Source of the DNA: Nonomuraea maritima | GTDB taxonomy: Bacteria > Actinomycetota > Actinomycetes > Streptosporangiales > Streptosporangiaceae | Direction: 5' to 3' | Length of the DNA stretch: 64,000 bases | Assembly (NCBI RefSeq): GCF_900100395.1 | Contig: NZ_FNFB01000017.1 | Span: 94,763-158,762 of the forward strand | Shown here: piece by piece, positions 52,089 to 62,545 of the stretch | Numbering within the stretch: position 1 is the first letter of the stretch | How the letters are laid out: the number at the start of each line of letters is the position of its first letter | The notes under the pieces: model-generated | Database searches by the model: none | Told to the model about the DNA's origin: nothing | The model's input: the letters and a program-made list of their open reading frames with translations, nothing else | Program-made: the position numbers and the translations under genes

Positions 52089-53108
52089 TTGTCCGACAGC
52101 AGGCCCGTCGCCCTCGATGCCATGGGCGGCGACCACGCGCCCCACGAGATCGTCGCCGGCGCGGTGCACGCCGTGCGCGAGCGCGGCCTGCGCGTCGTGC
52201 TCGTCGGCTCGCCACGCGTGCTCTACGAGGCGCTCGCCGACCACGACGCCACCAAAGAGGTCCCCATCGTCCGGGCCGAGGAGGCCCTGTCCATGGACGA
52301 GGGCGCGCTCGCCAGCCTGCGCCGCCCCCGCTCCAGCATCGCGATCGCCTGCCACCTCGTCCGCCGCGGCGACGCCTGCGCGGTCGTGTCCGCCGGCTCC
52401 ACCGCGGGCATCGTCGCCACCGGACGGCTCCGGCTCAAGGGCCAGCCGGGCGTGCTCCGGCCCGCCATCGCCGTAGCGCTACCCACCCGTCCCACGCCCG
52501 CCCTGCTCGTGGACGCCGGTGCCAACGCCGAGGCCAAGCCGGAAATGCTGGTGCAGTTCGCCCACCTCGGAGCCGCGTACGCCGAACTCGCCCACGGCAT
52601 CACCGCCCCCAAGGTCGGCCTGCTCACCATCGGCAGCGAGGCCGAGAAGGGCAACAAGCTGGTCAGGCGGGCCCACGAACTCCTGCAGAGCTCCCCCGGC
52701 ATCGAGTTCGCCGGCAACGTCGAGGGCTACGACCTGCTGTCCGGCAAGGTCGACGTGATCACCACCGACGGATTCACCGGCAACGTCGCACTCAAGACCA
52801 TGGAAGGCGCGGTCCGCTACGCCTTCTCCGAGCTGCGCGAGGCGATCGAGGAGAGCAAACTGGCCCGGCTCGGCGCGGCCATGCAGCGCTCCCGCATCCG
52901 CGACCTGCGCCGCCGCCTCGACGCCGAGGCGCACGGCGGAGCCGTCCTGCTCGGGCTGAACGGAACCGTCGTCATCGCCCACGGCGCGACGAGAGCCCCG
53001 GGCATCAGCGCGGCCTGCGCCCTCGCCACCGACCTGTCGGCCGCCGAAATCGTCACCGCGATCGGCGAGCGCATCGCCGCCTCAGGACGCTCCCACCGCC
53101 TGTGGTGA
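52089..53108 (+). CDS. plsX: Phosphate acyltransferase PlsX
   Basis: The 339-residue enzyme makes acyl-phosphate from acyl-ACP for phospholipid synthesis. Signatures: VALDAMGGDHAPHEIVAGA at the N-terminus, VSAGSTAGIVATGRLRL, LVDAGANAEAKPEMLVQFA, LLTIGSEAEKGNKLVRRAHELL, and VITTDGFTGNVALKTMEG. TTG 52089 is used as the start, with GAGGTGA upstream. It lies apart from the usual rpmF-plsX-rnc neighbourhood and next to argS, so it may be a second copy. Its G-rich active-site segments are intact. Confidence 0.93.
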   Translation: MSDSRPVALDAMGGDHAPHEIVAGAVHAVRERGLRVVLVGSPRVLYEALADHDATKEVPIVRAEEALSMDEGALASLRRPRSSIAIACHLVRRGDACAVVSAGSTAGIVATGRLRLKGQPGVLRPAIAVALPTRPTPALLVDAGANAEAKPEMLVQFAHLGAAYAELAHGITAPKVGLLTIGSEAEKGNKLVRRAHELLQSSPGIEFAGNVEGYDLLSGKVDVITTDGFTGNVALKTMEGAVRYAFSELREAIEESKLARLGAAMQRSRIRDLRRRLDAEAHGGAVLLGLNGTVVIAHGATRAPGISAACALATDLSAAEIVTAIGERIAASGRSHRLW

Positions 53109-53159
53109 CCCCCAGCTCGCGATCAGCGCGACGGTCGACGTCCCCGGTACCCTTGACCC

Positions 53160-54887
<1,728 letters not shown>

Positions 54888-54980
54888 CCGGCAAAGTCTC
54901 CCGTTCCGACGTGGGCGCGCCTCCACCGGGTTGGCGCGCCCCAACCACTAGGCTTTACGCGGTCATGAACTGAGGCCGAA

Positions 54981-56330
54981 ATGGGGGAGTTCTCTGCCTT
55001 GAGCACGGACCTGACAGCGGGCCCCCAAGCAGCCCCCGAGGTGCACCGCTACGCCGAGGCCCTCCTCGCGCACCTCGCCGCCAAGGGCTCCGCCCCTCCC
55101 GCCCCGCCGAGCTTCGACGACGTCCCCGGCAACTGGCTGCCTCCTGCCGTCCAAGCCCTCGTCGCGATCCTCGCCGGCGAAGACCCGCTCGAACCGCTGA
55201 GCAGGGCCGCGAGCCGCGACCAGCAGCAGACCGCGCTCTTCCTCTGCCTGGCCCTCGCGGTGTCCGGCCAGGGCAGCCGCATCCACGCGTCCTGGCTCGG
55301 CACGGCCTTCGGCGAGCTCTCCCTCGACCACCCGGTCACCCACGGCCAGCGCTCGCTCTGGCTGGCCGCCGCCCGGGGGGCGTACGGCCCCGCCGGCAAG
55401 ATCTTCGTGCTGCGCAAACTCGACGCGCTCTCCATCCAGCAGCACACCGACGCCCAGCAGTGGGTGCAGGCCATCGCGCCCGGCGACCCGGCGGTCGTCG
55501 TTCCGCCGTCGCTCGTCGACTTCCCCGAGATGGCCGAGCTCCCGCAGCTCGCCAGGTCCGCCATGGCGGCCGCCCGCCTGGCCAGGCTGCGCGAGCGCTG
55601 CGCCGAGATCACCTCCACGCGCCAGACCGAACAGATCCCGCCCGCGCCGCTCGACAACAGCTCCGGCGAACCGGCCTCGGCCTGGGTCGAGAACGAGCCG
55701 CTCGCCGTGTTGCGCACGCTGATCGGGCAGGGCGGGCCGAGCGGTCCCATGGCTTCGCTGAGCACGTACCTGCTCGACGACCTGCGCCCCGGCGCCGACC
55801 CGCACCTCGCGGCGATCGCGCTGCACGTGGCGGCGCCCATCCTGCGCGACGTGGCCGAGCAGCTCGAGGCCGACAGCCGGCTCGAACCACCCGAGACGTT
55901 GGTGGTGCCGCTGCTGGGCCACCGCATCATGCTCCGTCCAGAAGGCCCCGACCAGGAGTCGATGGCCACGGCCGAGCAGTCGATCCTCACCGACGGCGTG
56001 GTGCACCGAGGCCGCCCGTGGGCGGCGGCCGTGCTGCTCGTCGCCGGGGTCGCCTGCCTCGTCGGCGCGGCGCTCTCGGTCCGCCTGCTCGCCGCGGCCG
56101 GCCTCGCGATGATCGGCCTGGCCGCGTGGCAGCTGTGGCAGCGCCGCAGGCTCGCCGAGGCCGACGCCCGTTATCTGGCCGGCCAGGTCACCGAACTCAG
56201 GGAACTCGCCGAGGGCGCCGTCTGGGCCCTCCATGCGTACGCCCGCGAATCGGACGCACGCGCGAAACAGGCCGCGGACGACGCAGCCGAGCTGACCCGG
56301 CTGATTCGTCGCGGCCCGCGCGCTGCTTAG
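54981..56330 (+). CDS. Membrane protein of unknown function
   Basis: The product is 449 residues. Residues 1-330 are soluble and helical with no family motif. Two adjacent hydrophobic spans at about 343-380 (PWAAAVLLVAGVACLVGAALSV, RLLAAAGLAMIGLAAWQLW) are followed by a ~65-residue charged helical tail (RRRLAEADARYLAGQVTELRELAEGAVWALHAYARESDARAKQAADDAAELTRLIRR) that may form a coiled coil. ATG 54981 has GAGG five bases upstream; a TTG at codon 8 is an alternative. It overlaps the convergent sepF by 4 bp. A scaffold-like role near the division protein is a guess. Confidence 0.7.
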   Translation: MGEFSALSTDLTAGPQAAPEVHRYAEALLAHLAAKGSAPPAPPSFDDVPGNWLPPAVQALVAILAGEDPLEPLSRAASRDQQQTALFLCLALAVSGQGSRIHASWLGTAFGELSLDHPVTHGQRSLWLAAARGAYGPAGKIFVLRKLDALSIQQHTDAQQWVQAIAPGDPAVVVPPSLVDFPEMAELPQLARSAMAAARLARLRERCAEITSTRQTEQIPPAPLDNSSGEPASAWVENEPLAVLRTLIGQGGPSGPMASLSTYLLDDLRPGADPHLAAIALHVAAPILRDVAEQLEADSRLEPPETLVVPLLGHRIMLRPEGPDQESMATAEQSILTDGVVHRGRPWAAAVLLVAGVACLVGAALSVRLLAAAGLAMIGLAAWQLWQRRRLAEADARYLAGQVTELRELAEGAVWALHAYARESDARAKQAADDAAELTRLIRRGPRAA

Positions 56331-56707
56331 GTGGTCTCGATCTCCACGTGACTCGGCGCGAGCAGGAAGACCCGCTCGGCGATCCGCTCGATCCGACCCT
56401 CACACCCGAAAGCCAGTCCGGCGGCGAAGTCGACCATTCTCGTCGCCTCGGACATCGACATGCCCGTGACGTCCATGATCACCGTCTGCCCGTCACGGAA
56501 ATGCTGTCCGATCAACGGCGCGTCGTTGTACTTGAGCGGCTGGATCATGACGATGCGCGAGGAGTCGACGTTCGCCCGCCACCGCCTGGCGGCCCGCTCC
56601 GTCGCGGGAACGTACTCGTCCTCGTACTGCTCGTCGTCATAGCCCTCGTCGTAGTGATCGACCCCGCTCAGGCCAAGGTAGCTCACCACCTTGCGCACTG
56701 CCCCCAT
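56327..56707 (-). CDS. sepF: Cell division protein SepF family (paralogue)
   Basis: The 126-residue product has an amphipathic N-terminus (MGAVRKVVSYLGLSG) for membrane attachment and an acidic Tyr-rich linker (DHYDEGYDDEQYEDEYVP). The SepF domain is RIVMIQPLKYNDAPLIGQHFRDGQTVIMDVTGMSMSEATRMVDFAAGLAFGCEGRIERIAERVFLLAPSHVEI. SepF tethers FtsZ to the membrane. It lies outside any division-cell-wall cluster, so it is probably one of the extra SepF copies found in sporulating actinomycetes. ATG 56707 has an AGGAAAGGAC leader. Its stop overlaps the neighbouring membrane-protein gene. Confidence 0.93.
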   Translation of the reverse strand: MGAVRKVVSYLGLSGVDHYDEGYDDEQYEDEYVPATERAARRWRANVDSSRIVMIQPLKYNDAPLIGQHFRDGQTVIMDVTGMSMSEATRMVDFAAGLAFGCEGRIERIAERVFLLAPSHVEIETT

Positions 56708-56824
56708 CGGCTTGTCCTTTCCTCAGGAACTCACCGTAATCGGCACGTCCCTACACATTGGACGGTAACCGACGATTCCGCATTCGCCACGCGACACGCC
56801 CAGCCCTAATTCCATTTTGTACGG

Positions 56825-56865
56825 CTTGCAGCCCGCTTGCAGCCGGATATCCAGCCCCCTATAGC
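56825..56865 (+). promoter_or_regulatory. Promoter region of the PhzF-like gene
   Basis: CTTGCAGCC occurs twice (56825-56833 and 56836-56844) at an 11-bp, one-helical-turn spacing. It is followed by TATAGC (56860-56865) ten bases before ATG 56875. The transcript would be nearly leaderless and the direct repeats could bind a regulator. Confidence 0.5.
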
Positions 56866-56874
56866 ATCAGCCCC

Positions 56875-57639
56875 ATGCGACTGTTCACCGTCGACGCCTT
56901 CACCGACACAGCTTTCAAGGGTAATCCCGCAGCTGTCTGCCTGCTGGAGTCTCCGGTTACCGACCGATGGATGCAGAGCGTAGCGGCCGAGATGAACCTC
57001 TCTGAGACAGCTTTCCTGCTCGGAGATTCCCTGCGGTGGTTCACACCGGCCGTTGAGGTCACTCTATGTGGTCACGCCACTCTGGCGACGTCACACGTGC
57101 TCTATTCGACCGGAGCGGCGACCGGACCGATGCATTTCAGCACGGCCAGCGGGACACTCTCCGTGAATCAGCTCGCCGACGGCAGCATCACGATGGATTT
57201 TCCGGCCAAGGACGTGACCGCCGTCACTGTTCCGGCGGATCTGGAGAAAGCACTCGGCGCGACGCCGGTGAGCGTCTGGAAAAGCCAGCTCGACCTGCTG
57301 GTGGAGCTCGACTCCGAGGAAACGGTACGGTCACTCACGCCCGATATCGCGGCCCTGTCCGCTCAGGAGGCAAGAGGCGTCATCGTCACCGCAAGAGGCA
57401 CTGAGACCGATTTTGTCTCCCGCTTCTTCGCTCCCAAAGTGGGCGTTCCCGAGGATCCGGTGACGGGATCGGCCCACTGCGCATTGTCGCCGTTCTGGTC
57501 GTCCCGCCTCGGCCGCGACGCACTCGTGGGCGCCCAGCTCTCCGCGCGCGGCGGACTGGTGCACGTCCGTCACGCGGGATCCCGCGTCCATCTCTCCGGC
57601 AGAGCCGTCACCGTTCTCTCCGCCACCCTCGAGATCTGA
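56875..57639 (+). CDS. PhzF family phenazine biosynthesis-like isomerase
   Basis: The 254-residue protein is of the PhzF/diaminopimelate-epimerase fold: MRLFTVDAFTDTAFKGNPAAVCLL, MNLSETAFLL (the catalytic glutamate), LRWFTPAVEVTLCGHATLATSHVL, and the second half FFAPKVGVPEDPVTGSAHCALSPFWSSRLG with the acidic residue of the active site. Such proteins isomerise small acids; most are not phenazine enzymes. It is shorter than PhzF (~280), trimmed in the middle. ATG 56875 follows a TATAGC box. It is less GC-rich than its neighbours at the 5' end. It converges with the P-loop kinase gene. Confidence 0.93.
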   Translation: MRLFTVDAFTDTAFKGNPAAVCLLESPVTDRWMQSVAAEMNLSETAFLLGDSLRWFTPAVEVTLCGHATLATSHVLYSTGAATGPMHFSTASGTLSVNQLADGSITMDFPAKDVTAVTVPADLEKALGATPVSVWKSQLDLLVELDSEETVRSLTPDIAALSAQEARGVIVTARGTETDFVSRFFAPKVGVPEDPVTGSAHCALSPFWSSRLGRDALVGAQLSARGGLVHVRHAGSRVHLSGRAVTVLSATLEI

Positions 57640-57846
57640 CCCACCACACCGGCGAACGCCTCGAGCACCACACCCACCCGGACCTGCACCCCGACCAACC
57701 TCGCCCAGGTCCGCCCTCATCCTGCGCACGCACGCACCACAGGGCGCGGCAGCTCCCCCGCCACCTCGGCCCGTCCAGCCCCCCTGCCCACAGCGATGAG
57801 ACGCGACTGACCGCGGTCTGCACGCTGGAGGGTCGTGACGCGAAGC

Positions 57847-58374
57847 TCAGTTCTTGACGGCCTCAGCGATCCGCAGAGCGACCTCGGAGGGTGTGAGGTG
57901 GGTGGTGTCGACGACCTCGGCCTCATGGTGCAGCCACGTGCGGGCCGCCTCGGCATAAGGCGCGAGGTATTTGAGGCGGAAGGCGGAGGGACTGGGTCCC
58001 AGCACGGTGTCGCCCTCGATACGCCTGCGCAGGGTGTCCTGGTCAGCGTGGAGGACGAAGTGCCGTACCGGAACGGCATGATGCGCGAGCCCCGCACTGA
58101 TCTCGCGCCAGTACTCCTCGACCAGGACCGTCATGGGCATCACCAGCGTGCCGCCGGTGTAGTCGAGTATGCGACGTGCCGTCTCGACCACGAGCGGCCG
58201 CCAGGGCGGCCAGTGCTGAAAGTTGTCCGTCGCCGGCAGCCCAGGTGAGACGTCCATGAGCGTCTCCCCGACCTTCTCGGCATCGAACACCCGCGACTCC
58301 GGGAGCAACTGCTGCACGAGCCCACTGGTCGTCGTCTTACCCACACCATGAGTACCGTTGAGCCACACGATCAC
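57847..58374 (-). CDS. P-loop NTPase/kinase (TmrB-like AAA family)
   Basis: The 175-residue protein starts MIVWLNGTHGVGKTTTSGLVQQLL, with the Walker A GTHGVGKTT at residues 7-15. A second acidic site is VMPMTVLVEEYWREI, and a basic lid-like stretch is ADQDTLRRRIEGD. This resembles TmrB-type ATP-binding resistance proteins and small nucleotide/antibiotic kinases. It is cytosolic, with substrate unknown. ATG 58374 is supported by family alignment (WLNGTHGVGKTT). It lies at the boundary where accessory-looking DNA begins. Confidence 0.85.
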   Translation of the reverse strand: MIVWLNGTHGVGKTTTSGLVQQLLPESRVFDAEKVGETLMDVSPGLPATDNFQHWPPWRPLVVETARRILDYTGGTLVMPMTVLVEEYWREISAGLAHHAVPVRHFVLHADQDTLRRRIEGDTVLGPSPSAFRLKYLAPYAEAARTWLHHEAEVVDTTHLTPSEVALRIAEAVKN

Positions 58375-58550
58375 CGGCTCATGCTAGTCCCGCACCACCC
58401 ACGACCGGACGCCAAGATGCTGAGCAACCGACGCATCCCGGTCATCAGCCGTGAGCGAAGTCCCTCGTCCCACCCAGCCCCTGACCTGGCCATGCTCACC
58501 ACCCGGGCCCCACAGGACGGCCGCGCCGCACCGACCTTCGTCCGCTCCGT

Positions 58551-58909
58551 CTACATCGACACGACCGGGCAGCGTTGGCGGGGATCCTTTACGTGCTGCG
58601 TACCGGGATCGGCCAGCAGCCCCTGACGGTGCGACAACTGCACGACAGCGTCCTTGACCAGCCTCCGTGCGAGATGCCCGGGCACGGCGAACGCCAGGAC
58701 GTCCAGGTCTTCACGCGCCAGCTCGCTGTATCGAGCCGCCAGTCGACCTACCTCGGGATCGCTGTCGTGCAGGTGCAGCCAGATCCGTACCGTTGGCGGA
58801 AGGCCGGTCCCCTCCCACGTAGATCACCGGTTTCCGCTGTGAGCCCGTCCTGACCCACACGTAGACCCACGAGCCGACATCGGCCAACTCGCACTCGCAG
58901 CAGCGTCAT
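58551..58909 (-). pseudogene. Frameshifted conserved actinobacterial gene (KPVIYVG family)
   Basis: On the minus strand one frame gives LADVGSWVYVWVRTGSQRKPVIYVGG. The next frame gives GTGLPPTVRIWLHLHDSDPEVGRLAARYSELAREDLDVLAFAVPGHLARRLVKDAVVQLSHRQGLL, up to a stop at 58553. The two halves join if one base is removed from a C-run at 58809-58812 (plus strand). I recall the joined sequence as a conserved actinobacterial protein of unknown function (YVYxW...VIYVGxTGLPP...WLHLHD). The 5' end is also doubtful: no intact start is in frame before TTG 58887. It may equally be a sequencing error. Confidence 0.65.
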
Positions 58910-59570
58910 GTCGCCCTCCACCGCTGCAGTGTGCCAGGACAGCGGACGCTTCAGCAGCCCACCTCAAGCCTGAAATGCTCCCTATGCCCGCAAATCAGAG
59001 AGCTCTCCGCACCATCTCCCGCAGATGGGTGGCAGACAGGAGGCTGCCCTGACTGACCACGTGTACCGATCGGCCCGCAACTACGAACGCCACCCCGCAC
59101 CCTCCGAAGCGATCACCCCGGTGAACAGCCATCGCCTACATGGTCAGCCACCTCACCCAGAGCGGCCCAAAGCGCCTGCGCATGGAGCGACCCAACCTGG
59201 AGCGACCGCGAGAAGGCCCCACACGGAGAGACCCCAGCCAAGCGCGCCCGGAGAGCCCCATTTGAATCGCCTGCTGCGGGAAGATCATCAATCGCCGACA
59301 CCCGCTGACGATCCATCTCGAAACACGACCCTTCCGTCAGGGCTCTTCCCCTTGTCGATCAAGCCCTTGCGGAGGGCATGCCCGCGATCGGCGATTCCAG
59401 GTCGGTAACCCGGGCCCGCAGCCGCCCTCGCATCGGCTCCGGATCCGCAGGAGGGATTCGGTTGGAGCGCAGAGCCGAGCGAGTTCTCGTGCACCCGCAG
59501 AGCTGAGCGAGTTGCTGCGCGGCCGAGGGGCTCATTCCCGTACCTCTGCCGCCTGCGCGGAAACGTGTCG
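58910..59570. other. Gene-free accessory stretch
   Basis: No frame shows a domain. A 17-bp sequence, GCAGAGC-GAGCGAGTT with one variable base, occurs twice around 59470-59515. The base composition is somewhat lower in GC than the core regions. Confidence 0.4.
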
Positions 59571-60128
59571 CTAGTCTCGCCACCCTGCACGACTGAGAAT
59601 CTGGCCGATCACGGGGCCTTTGGCTTCGGCGTAGTAGTTCATGTCGCGCCATTCCTGCTGTGCCAGTTCGCGTTTGGTGGCCGCATACAGGTTCCGGTCG
59701 CTCTCGCTTGCCCGCAGTCGATCGCGGAAGGCGAGATACCGGCGCACCTCGACGTGATCGGGCCGGTAACAGTGCAGGTTCACCGGCTCGTCGGGGTCCC
59801 CGGTACGGAGGCAGCGATGTTCCGGCTCGCGAACTCGCAGGTTGTAGCCTGCCGCTTCAAGATCGGGAAGGTAGGCCGGCTCGTCGTCCGGGTCGTCGAT
59901 TCCGATGACGATGTCGATGATGGGTTTGGCAGCCAGTCCGGGCACCGATGTGGAGCCGATGTGCTCGATCAACCGCACACGCTCGCCGAGGACCGCCCGC
60001 AGGTCTGCGGCTCGCCGCTCGAAGCGCGCCGGCCAACCGGGATCGTAGTCGGCGATGGTCACCTTCACCGGACGCAGACCGTGCACCAACACCGCGGACA
60101 GCTTCTCGTCATCATAGGAATCAGACAT
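59571..60128 (-). CDS. GrpB family protein (UPF0157)
   Basis: The 185-residue product contains VTIADYDPGWPARFERRAADLRAVLGERVRLIEHIGSTSVPGLAAKPIIDIVIGI, the GrpB signature with the nucleotidyltransferase-like GSTSVPGLxAKPIID motif. It also has RTGDPDEPVNLHCYRPDHVEVRRYLAFRDRLR. The fold resembles a minimal nucleotidyltransferase, and the role is not established. ATG 60128 opens MSDSYDDEKLSAVLVHG. It stands alone between two gene-poor stretches. Confidence 0.93.
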   Translation of the reverse strand: MSDSYDDEKLSAVLVHGLRPVKVTIADYDPGWPARFERRAADLRAVLGERVRLIEHIGSTSVPGLAAKPIIDIVIGIDDPDDEPAYLPDLEAAGYNLRVREPEHRCLRTGDPDEPVNLHCYRPDHVEVRRYLAFRDRLRASESDRNLYAATKRELAQQEWRDMNYYAEAKGPVIGQILSRAGWRD

Positions 60129-60670
60129 CTTCAGGGCCTTCCCGTAGGCAGCGGACCACCGTATCTACCAGCTCGAACCATGGTCAATCGCCTTACCTAC
60201 CTGGGCCCGGCCCTGCGGCGAGGCCCCTGACAGGGAATGACGCCCACCAACTCGCCCCCCGGACCACTCAGCGGCGAAGTCACGGCTGACCGGCGGGGAT
60301 ACCCGACAGTCCCCCGCACAGTGGTGTGCGGCAGAAACGCCATGCACCCGCGCCAGGATGAAGCCCTGCTCACGCATCGACATGGAAACGGATCGACCGA
60401 GACGTGCGCCCATCCTCAAGACAGCCGACAGGCTTGCGACAATGACCACCCGGAACATGGTCATAGATCTCTGTGGGCTGCAAGGTCGTCCCGTCGTTGG
60501 GCATCTGGCTGGAGACCGTGAACGACAAGCACGACAGCGTCAATGTCTGCCGGCGACATGGCGGCGCAGACCCGCCGGAAGCCGCAGTTGTTCCGATCAT
60601 GCCTGGTTGCTGAGGTTTTCGCCGACCCGCGCAAGACAGGGCCTTACCCCGCCGGCGGAGGCCAGCCGCT
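60129..60670. other. Gene-free accessory stretch
   Basis: No supported gene in either strand. Open frames exist but lack motifs and start sites. It leads into the tandem repeat. Confidence 0.45.
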
Positions 60671-60985
60671 ACACCGATCGATGTGACCAGAGCAGCACGT
60701 CGCGCATGGTGGTCGAGCAGGCGTGCGAAGCGGTCAGAACAGCACACGTGACGCCGTCAGAGTGGTCAAAGGCAAAGCATGTGACTACGTGCGAAGGGGT
60801 CGGCACAGCAACGTGACGCCGATCGGAGTGATCAGAGCAGCACACGTGACGCGATCGCAGTGATCACAGCAGCACACGTGACGCGATCGGAGGGCCAGGG
60901 CAGGCCACGTGACGCTGATGGTCGTCAGAGCAGGCCACGTCACACCGATCGATGTGGTCAGAGCAAAACACCTTCAGCTGTCGAC
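60671..60985. repeat. Degenerate tandem repeat, ~30-33-bp unit, about ten copies
   Basis: The best unit is GATCGGAGTGATCAGAGC followed by AGCACACGTGACGC (for example 60830-60861 and 60862-60893). Older, diverged copies extend both ways: ACCGATCGATGTG... at 60672 and again near 60952. Each unit holds TGATCA-like and CACGTG palindromes. Units touch each other without unique spacers. It is not obviously coding. Confidence 0.75.
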
Positions 60986-61092
60986 GGCGTTGTGGACCCT
61001 CTCCGCAGTGATCAGCGGCCGGCTCGACGGGCACCTGTTCGCCGTCGGCCTCGACGGTCCCGGTCAGGGCGGCGGCCAGCGGGCCTGGCCAG

Positions 61093-61135
61093 CCTCGTGT
61101 CGGCTGGTCGGCGGGCCTGGCCAGCCGACACGAGG
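61093..61135. repeat. 15-bp perfect inverted repeat
   Basis: CCTCGTGTCGGCTGG (61093-61107) and CCAGCCGACACGAGG (61121-61135) are separated by 13 bp. Overlapping it, GGGCCTGGCCAGCC occurs directly at 61081-61094 and 61113-61126. It looks like a rearrangement junction. Confidence 0.7.
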
Positions 61136-61428
61136 ACCCGTACAACCGCCGCGTCCGCCGCGTCGGGCTCACCCCCGCCGGGGCCGCCCTGATCGAAGAG
61201 ATCAGCAACACCGGCATCATGCCAGTCGCCGCTGACGGCCTGCGTCTGCTGGGCGCGGTCGCGCTCGGCGCCCTCACCGCGGTGCTCGAGCTCGCCTTCC
61301 TGCTGCTGCCGCTGCCGTTCCTCGGCAACCCCAACGTCGCGGCCGCCGCCCGCCGGCTCCCGCATGTGCTGAGCGGCATCGACTCTCATTCCCGAGCGGC
61401 GCGCCTGGCGGCTCTCGCCAGGCGATAG
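61121..61428 (+). pseudogene. Composite remnant: MarR C-terminus joined to a membrane sensor-like segment
   Basis: One open frame reads SRHEDPYNRRVRRVGLTPAGAALIEEISN, which is the wing and following helix of a MarR-family regulator (DxRxRRVxLTPAG). It then runs without a stop into LLGAVALGALTAVLELAFLLLPLPFLGNPN and LAALARR, resembling part of a sensor-domain membrane protein. There is no start, DNA-binding helix or membrane-protein remainder. It starts at the inverted-repeat junction, so it is probably debris of two genes. Confidence 0.6.
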
Positions 61429-61622
61429 CGACCCCAGCTGCTCATGCTGCCGGGATCCCAGCTCCAGCTCATGGTTGCGGGCCCGCTCAGACCCTGAACC
61501 GGCTATGCATTGAGCGAGCACACCCCTACTACTCGAAGTCCTGACGCTGATCGAACTCCCGGGCAACCGGCGCGACTTCCACAGAAGCAAGACCAGGCAG
61601 TCGTGCAGTGCACCTCGGTCGG

Positions 61623-62198
61623 TCAGGGCCCCTCGTTCTGCCCCTTGAGATCCTCGGGGAGGCCGGTGTTGGGGATACCGAGTTTGTGCGCGTACTGATC
61701 GTTGAGTTCGGACCAGCCGAAGCCGGCTGCTGAGGCGCCGCGAATCGGTGGGATCGGACGTCCTTCCAGCAGCTTCTCGGCCACGTCGAAGCAGAGGTGC
61801 CAGCCGGCCGCGACCTTCGGGATCCAGTCGCGATCCTGAACGGTGTGCCGAAGCGTCAGCCGGGTGCCGGTGTCAGTGGCAGCAAGTTCCCAGCGCAGCA
61901 GATCGGTGCCGAACGTGTGCTCCAGCAGCGTCGGTGGTTCAGCTCGCACCACCTCGACCTCCATGTCCTGGGGATGCTCGTCGTCGATCATCGTCATCGT
62001 GGCGCTGCCTGCCTCGGCAAGGCTGCGGTCAGCGGTATAGGGCGCCCACGCGGCGAGTTGTCCGGGCTCGGTCAACGCGGCCCACACCTTCTCGGGCGAG
62101 TGGCGCAGCTCGCGGACGAAGACAAGCGTCCAGCGGTCTCCAGCCGCCTCGCAGCCGACCTGGGCGAGCGAGCTCGTACGGTACGGGTTCTGGCTCAT
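61623..62198 (-). CDS. SRPBCC (AHSA1/START-like) family protein
   Basis: The 191-residue protein has the AHSA1 core: FVRELRHSPEKVWAALTEPGQLAAWAPYTADRSLAEAGSATMTM, followed by EVVRAEPPTLLEHTFGTDLLRWELAATDTGTRLTLRHTV and a C-terminal helix (VAAGWHLCFDVAEKLLEGRP). These helix-grip proteins bind hydrophobic ligands. ATG 62198 has GGAG five bases upstream. It lies 2 bp after the ArsR gene on the same strand; ArsR-SRPBCC pairs are a common actinobacterial operon in which the regulator responds to the partner's ligand. Confidence 0.93.
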   Translation of the reverse strand: MSQNPYRTSSLAQVGCEAAGDRWTLVFVRELRHSPEKVWAALTEPGQLAAWAPYTADRSLAEAGSATMTMIDDEHPQDMEVEVVRAEPPTLLEHTFGTDLLRWELAATDTGTRLTLRHTVQDRDWIPKVAAGWHLCFDVAEKLLEGRPIPPIRGASAAGFGWSELNDQYAHKLGIPNTGLPEDLKGQNEGP

Positions 62199-62200
62199 GA

Positions 62201-62509
62201 CTACTCCAGGTTGTCGAGGTGGCGTTCGAGAGCGTCGAGATGCCGGTCCCACAGGGCTCGATACGGCTGCAGCCAGTCATCGAGCGCTTGGAAGGGAGCC
62301 GCGCGAATGCGATAGATCCGCCGCTGCGCCTCCGTACGGCAGATGACGAACCCGGCCTCCCTGAGCACCTTCAGCTGCTTGGACACCGTGGGCTGGCTGA
62401 CTTCGAGCGCCTCAACCAGCTCGTTCACACTACTTTCGGCCTCCAGCAGCCGTCCGAGGATCCGACGCCGAGTCGGCTCAGCAAGCACAGCGAACGCATC
62501 AACGGCCAT
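62201..62509 (-). CDS. ArsR/SmtB family transcriptional regulator
   Basis: The product is 102 residues: VDAFAVLAEPTRRRILGRLLEAESSVNELVEALEVSQPTVSKQLKVLREAGFVICRTEAQRRIYRIRAAPFQALDDWLQPYRALWDRHLDALE. It has a winged helix with the ArsR recognition helix QPTVSKQLKVL. It lacks the CxC metal site of ArsR, as expected for the SRPBCC-linked subgroup (SdpR-like). ATG 62509 is preferred because TTGACA (62545-62540) and GAATAT (62522-62517) would start transcription there (leaderless); ATG 62527 is an alternative. It is the first gene of the ArsR-SRPBCC unit. Confidence 0.92.
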   Translation of the reverse strand: MAVDAFAVLAEPTRRRILGRLLEAESSVNELVEALEVSQPTVSKQLKVLREAGFVICRTEAQRRIYRIRAAPFQALDDWLQPYRALWDRHLDALERHLDNLE

Positions 62510-62516
62510 GGCCACC

Positions 62517-62545
62517 ATATTCTCCATTGCGCATATAACTGTCAA
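62517..62545 (-). promoter_or_regulatory. Promoter of the ArsR-SRPBCC operon
   Basis: A consensus TTGACA, a 17-bp spacer and GAATAT on the minus strand lie 7 bp upstream of ATG 62509. It is the best sigma-70-type promoter in the right part of the window. Confidence 0.6.

Noticed and set aside
60671..60985. Possible CRISPR array
   Set aside because: Units are contiguous with no unique spacers, repeats are strongly diverged, and no cas genes are present.
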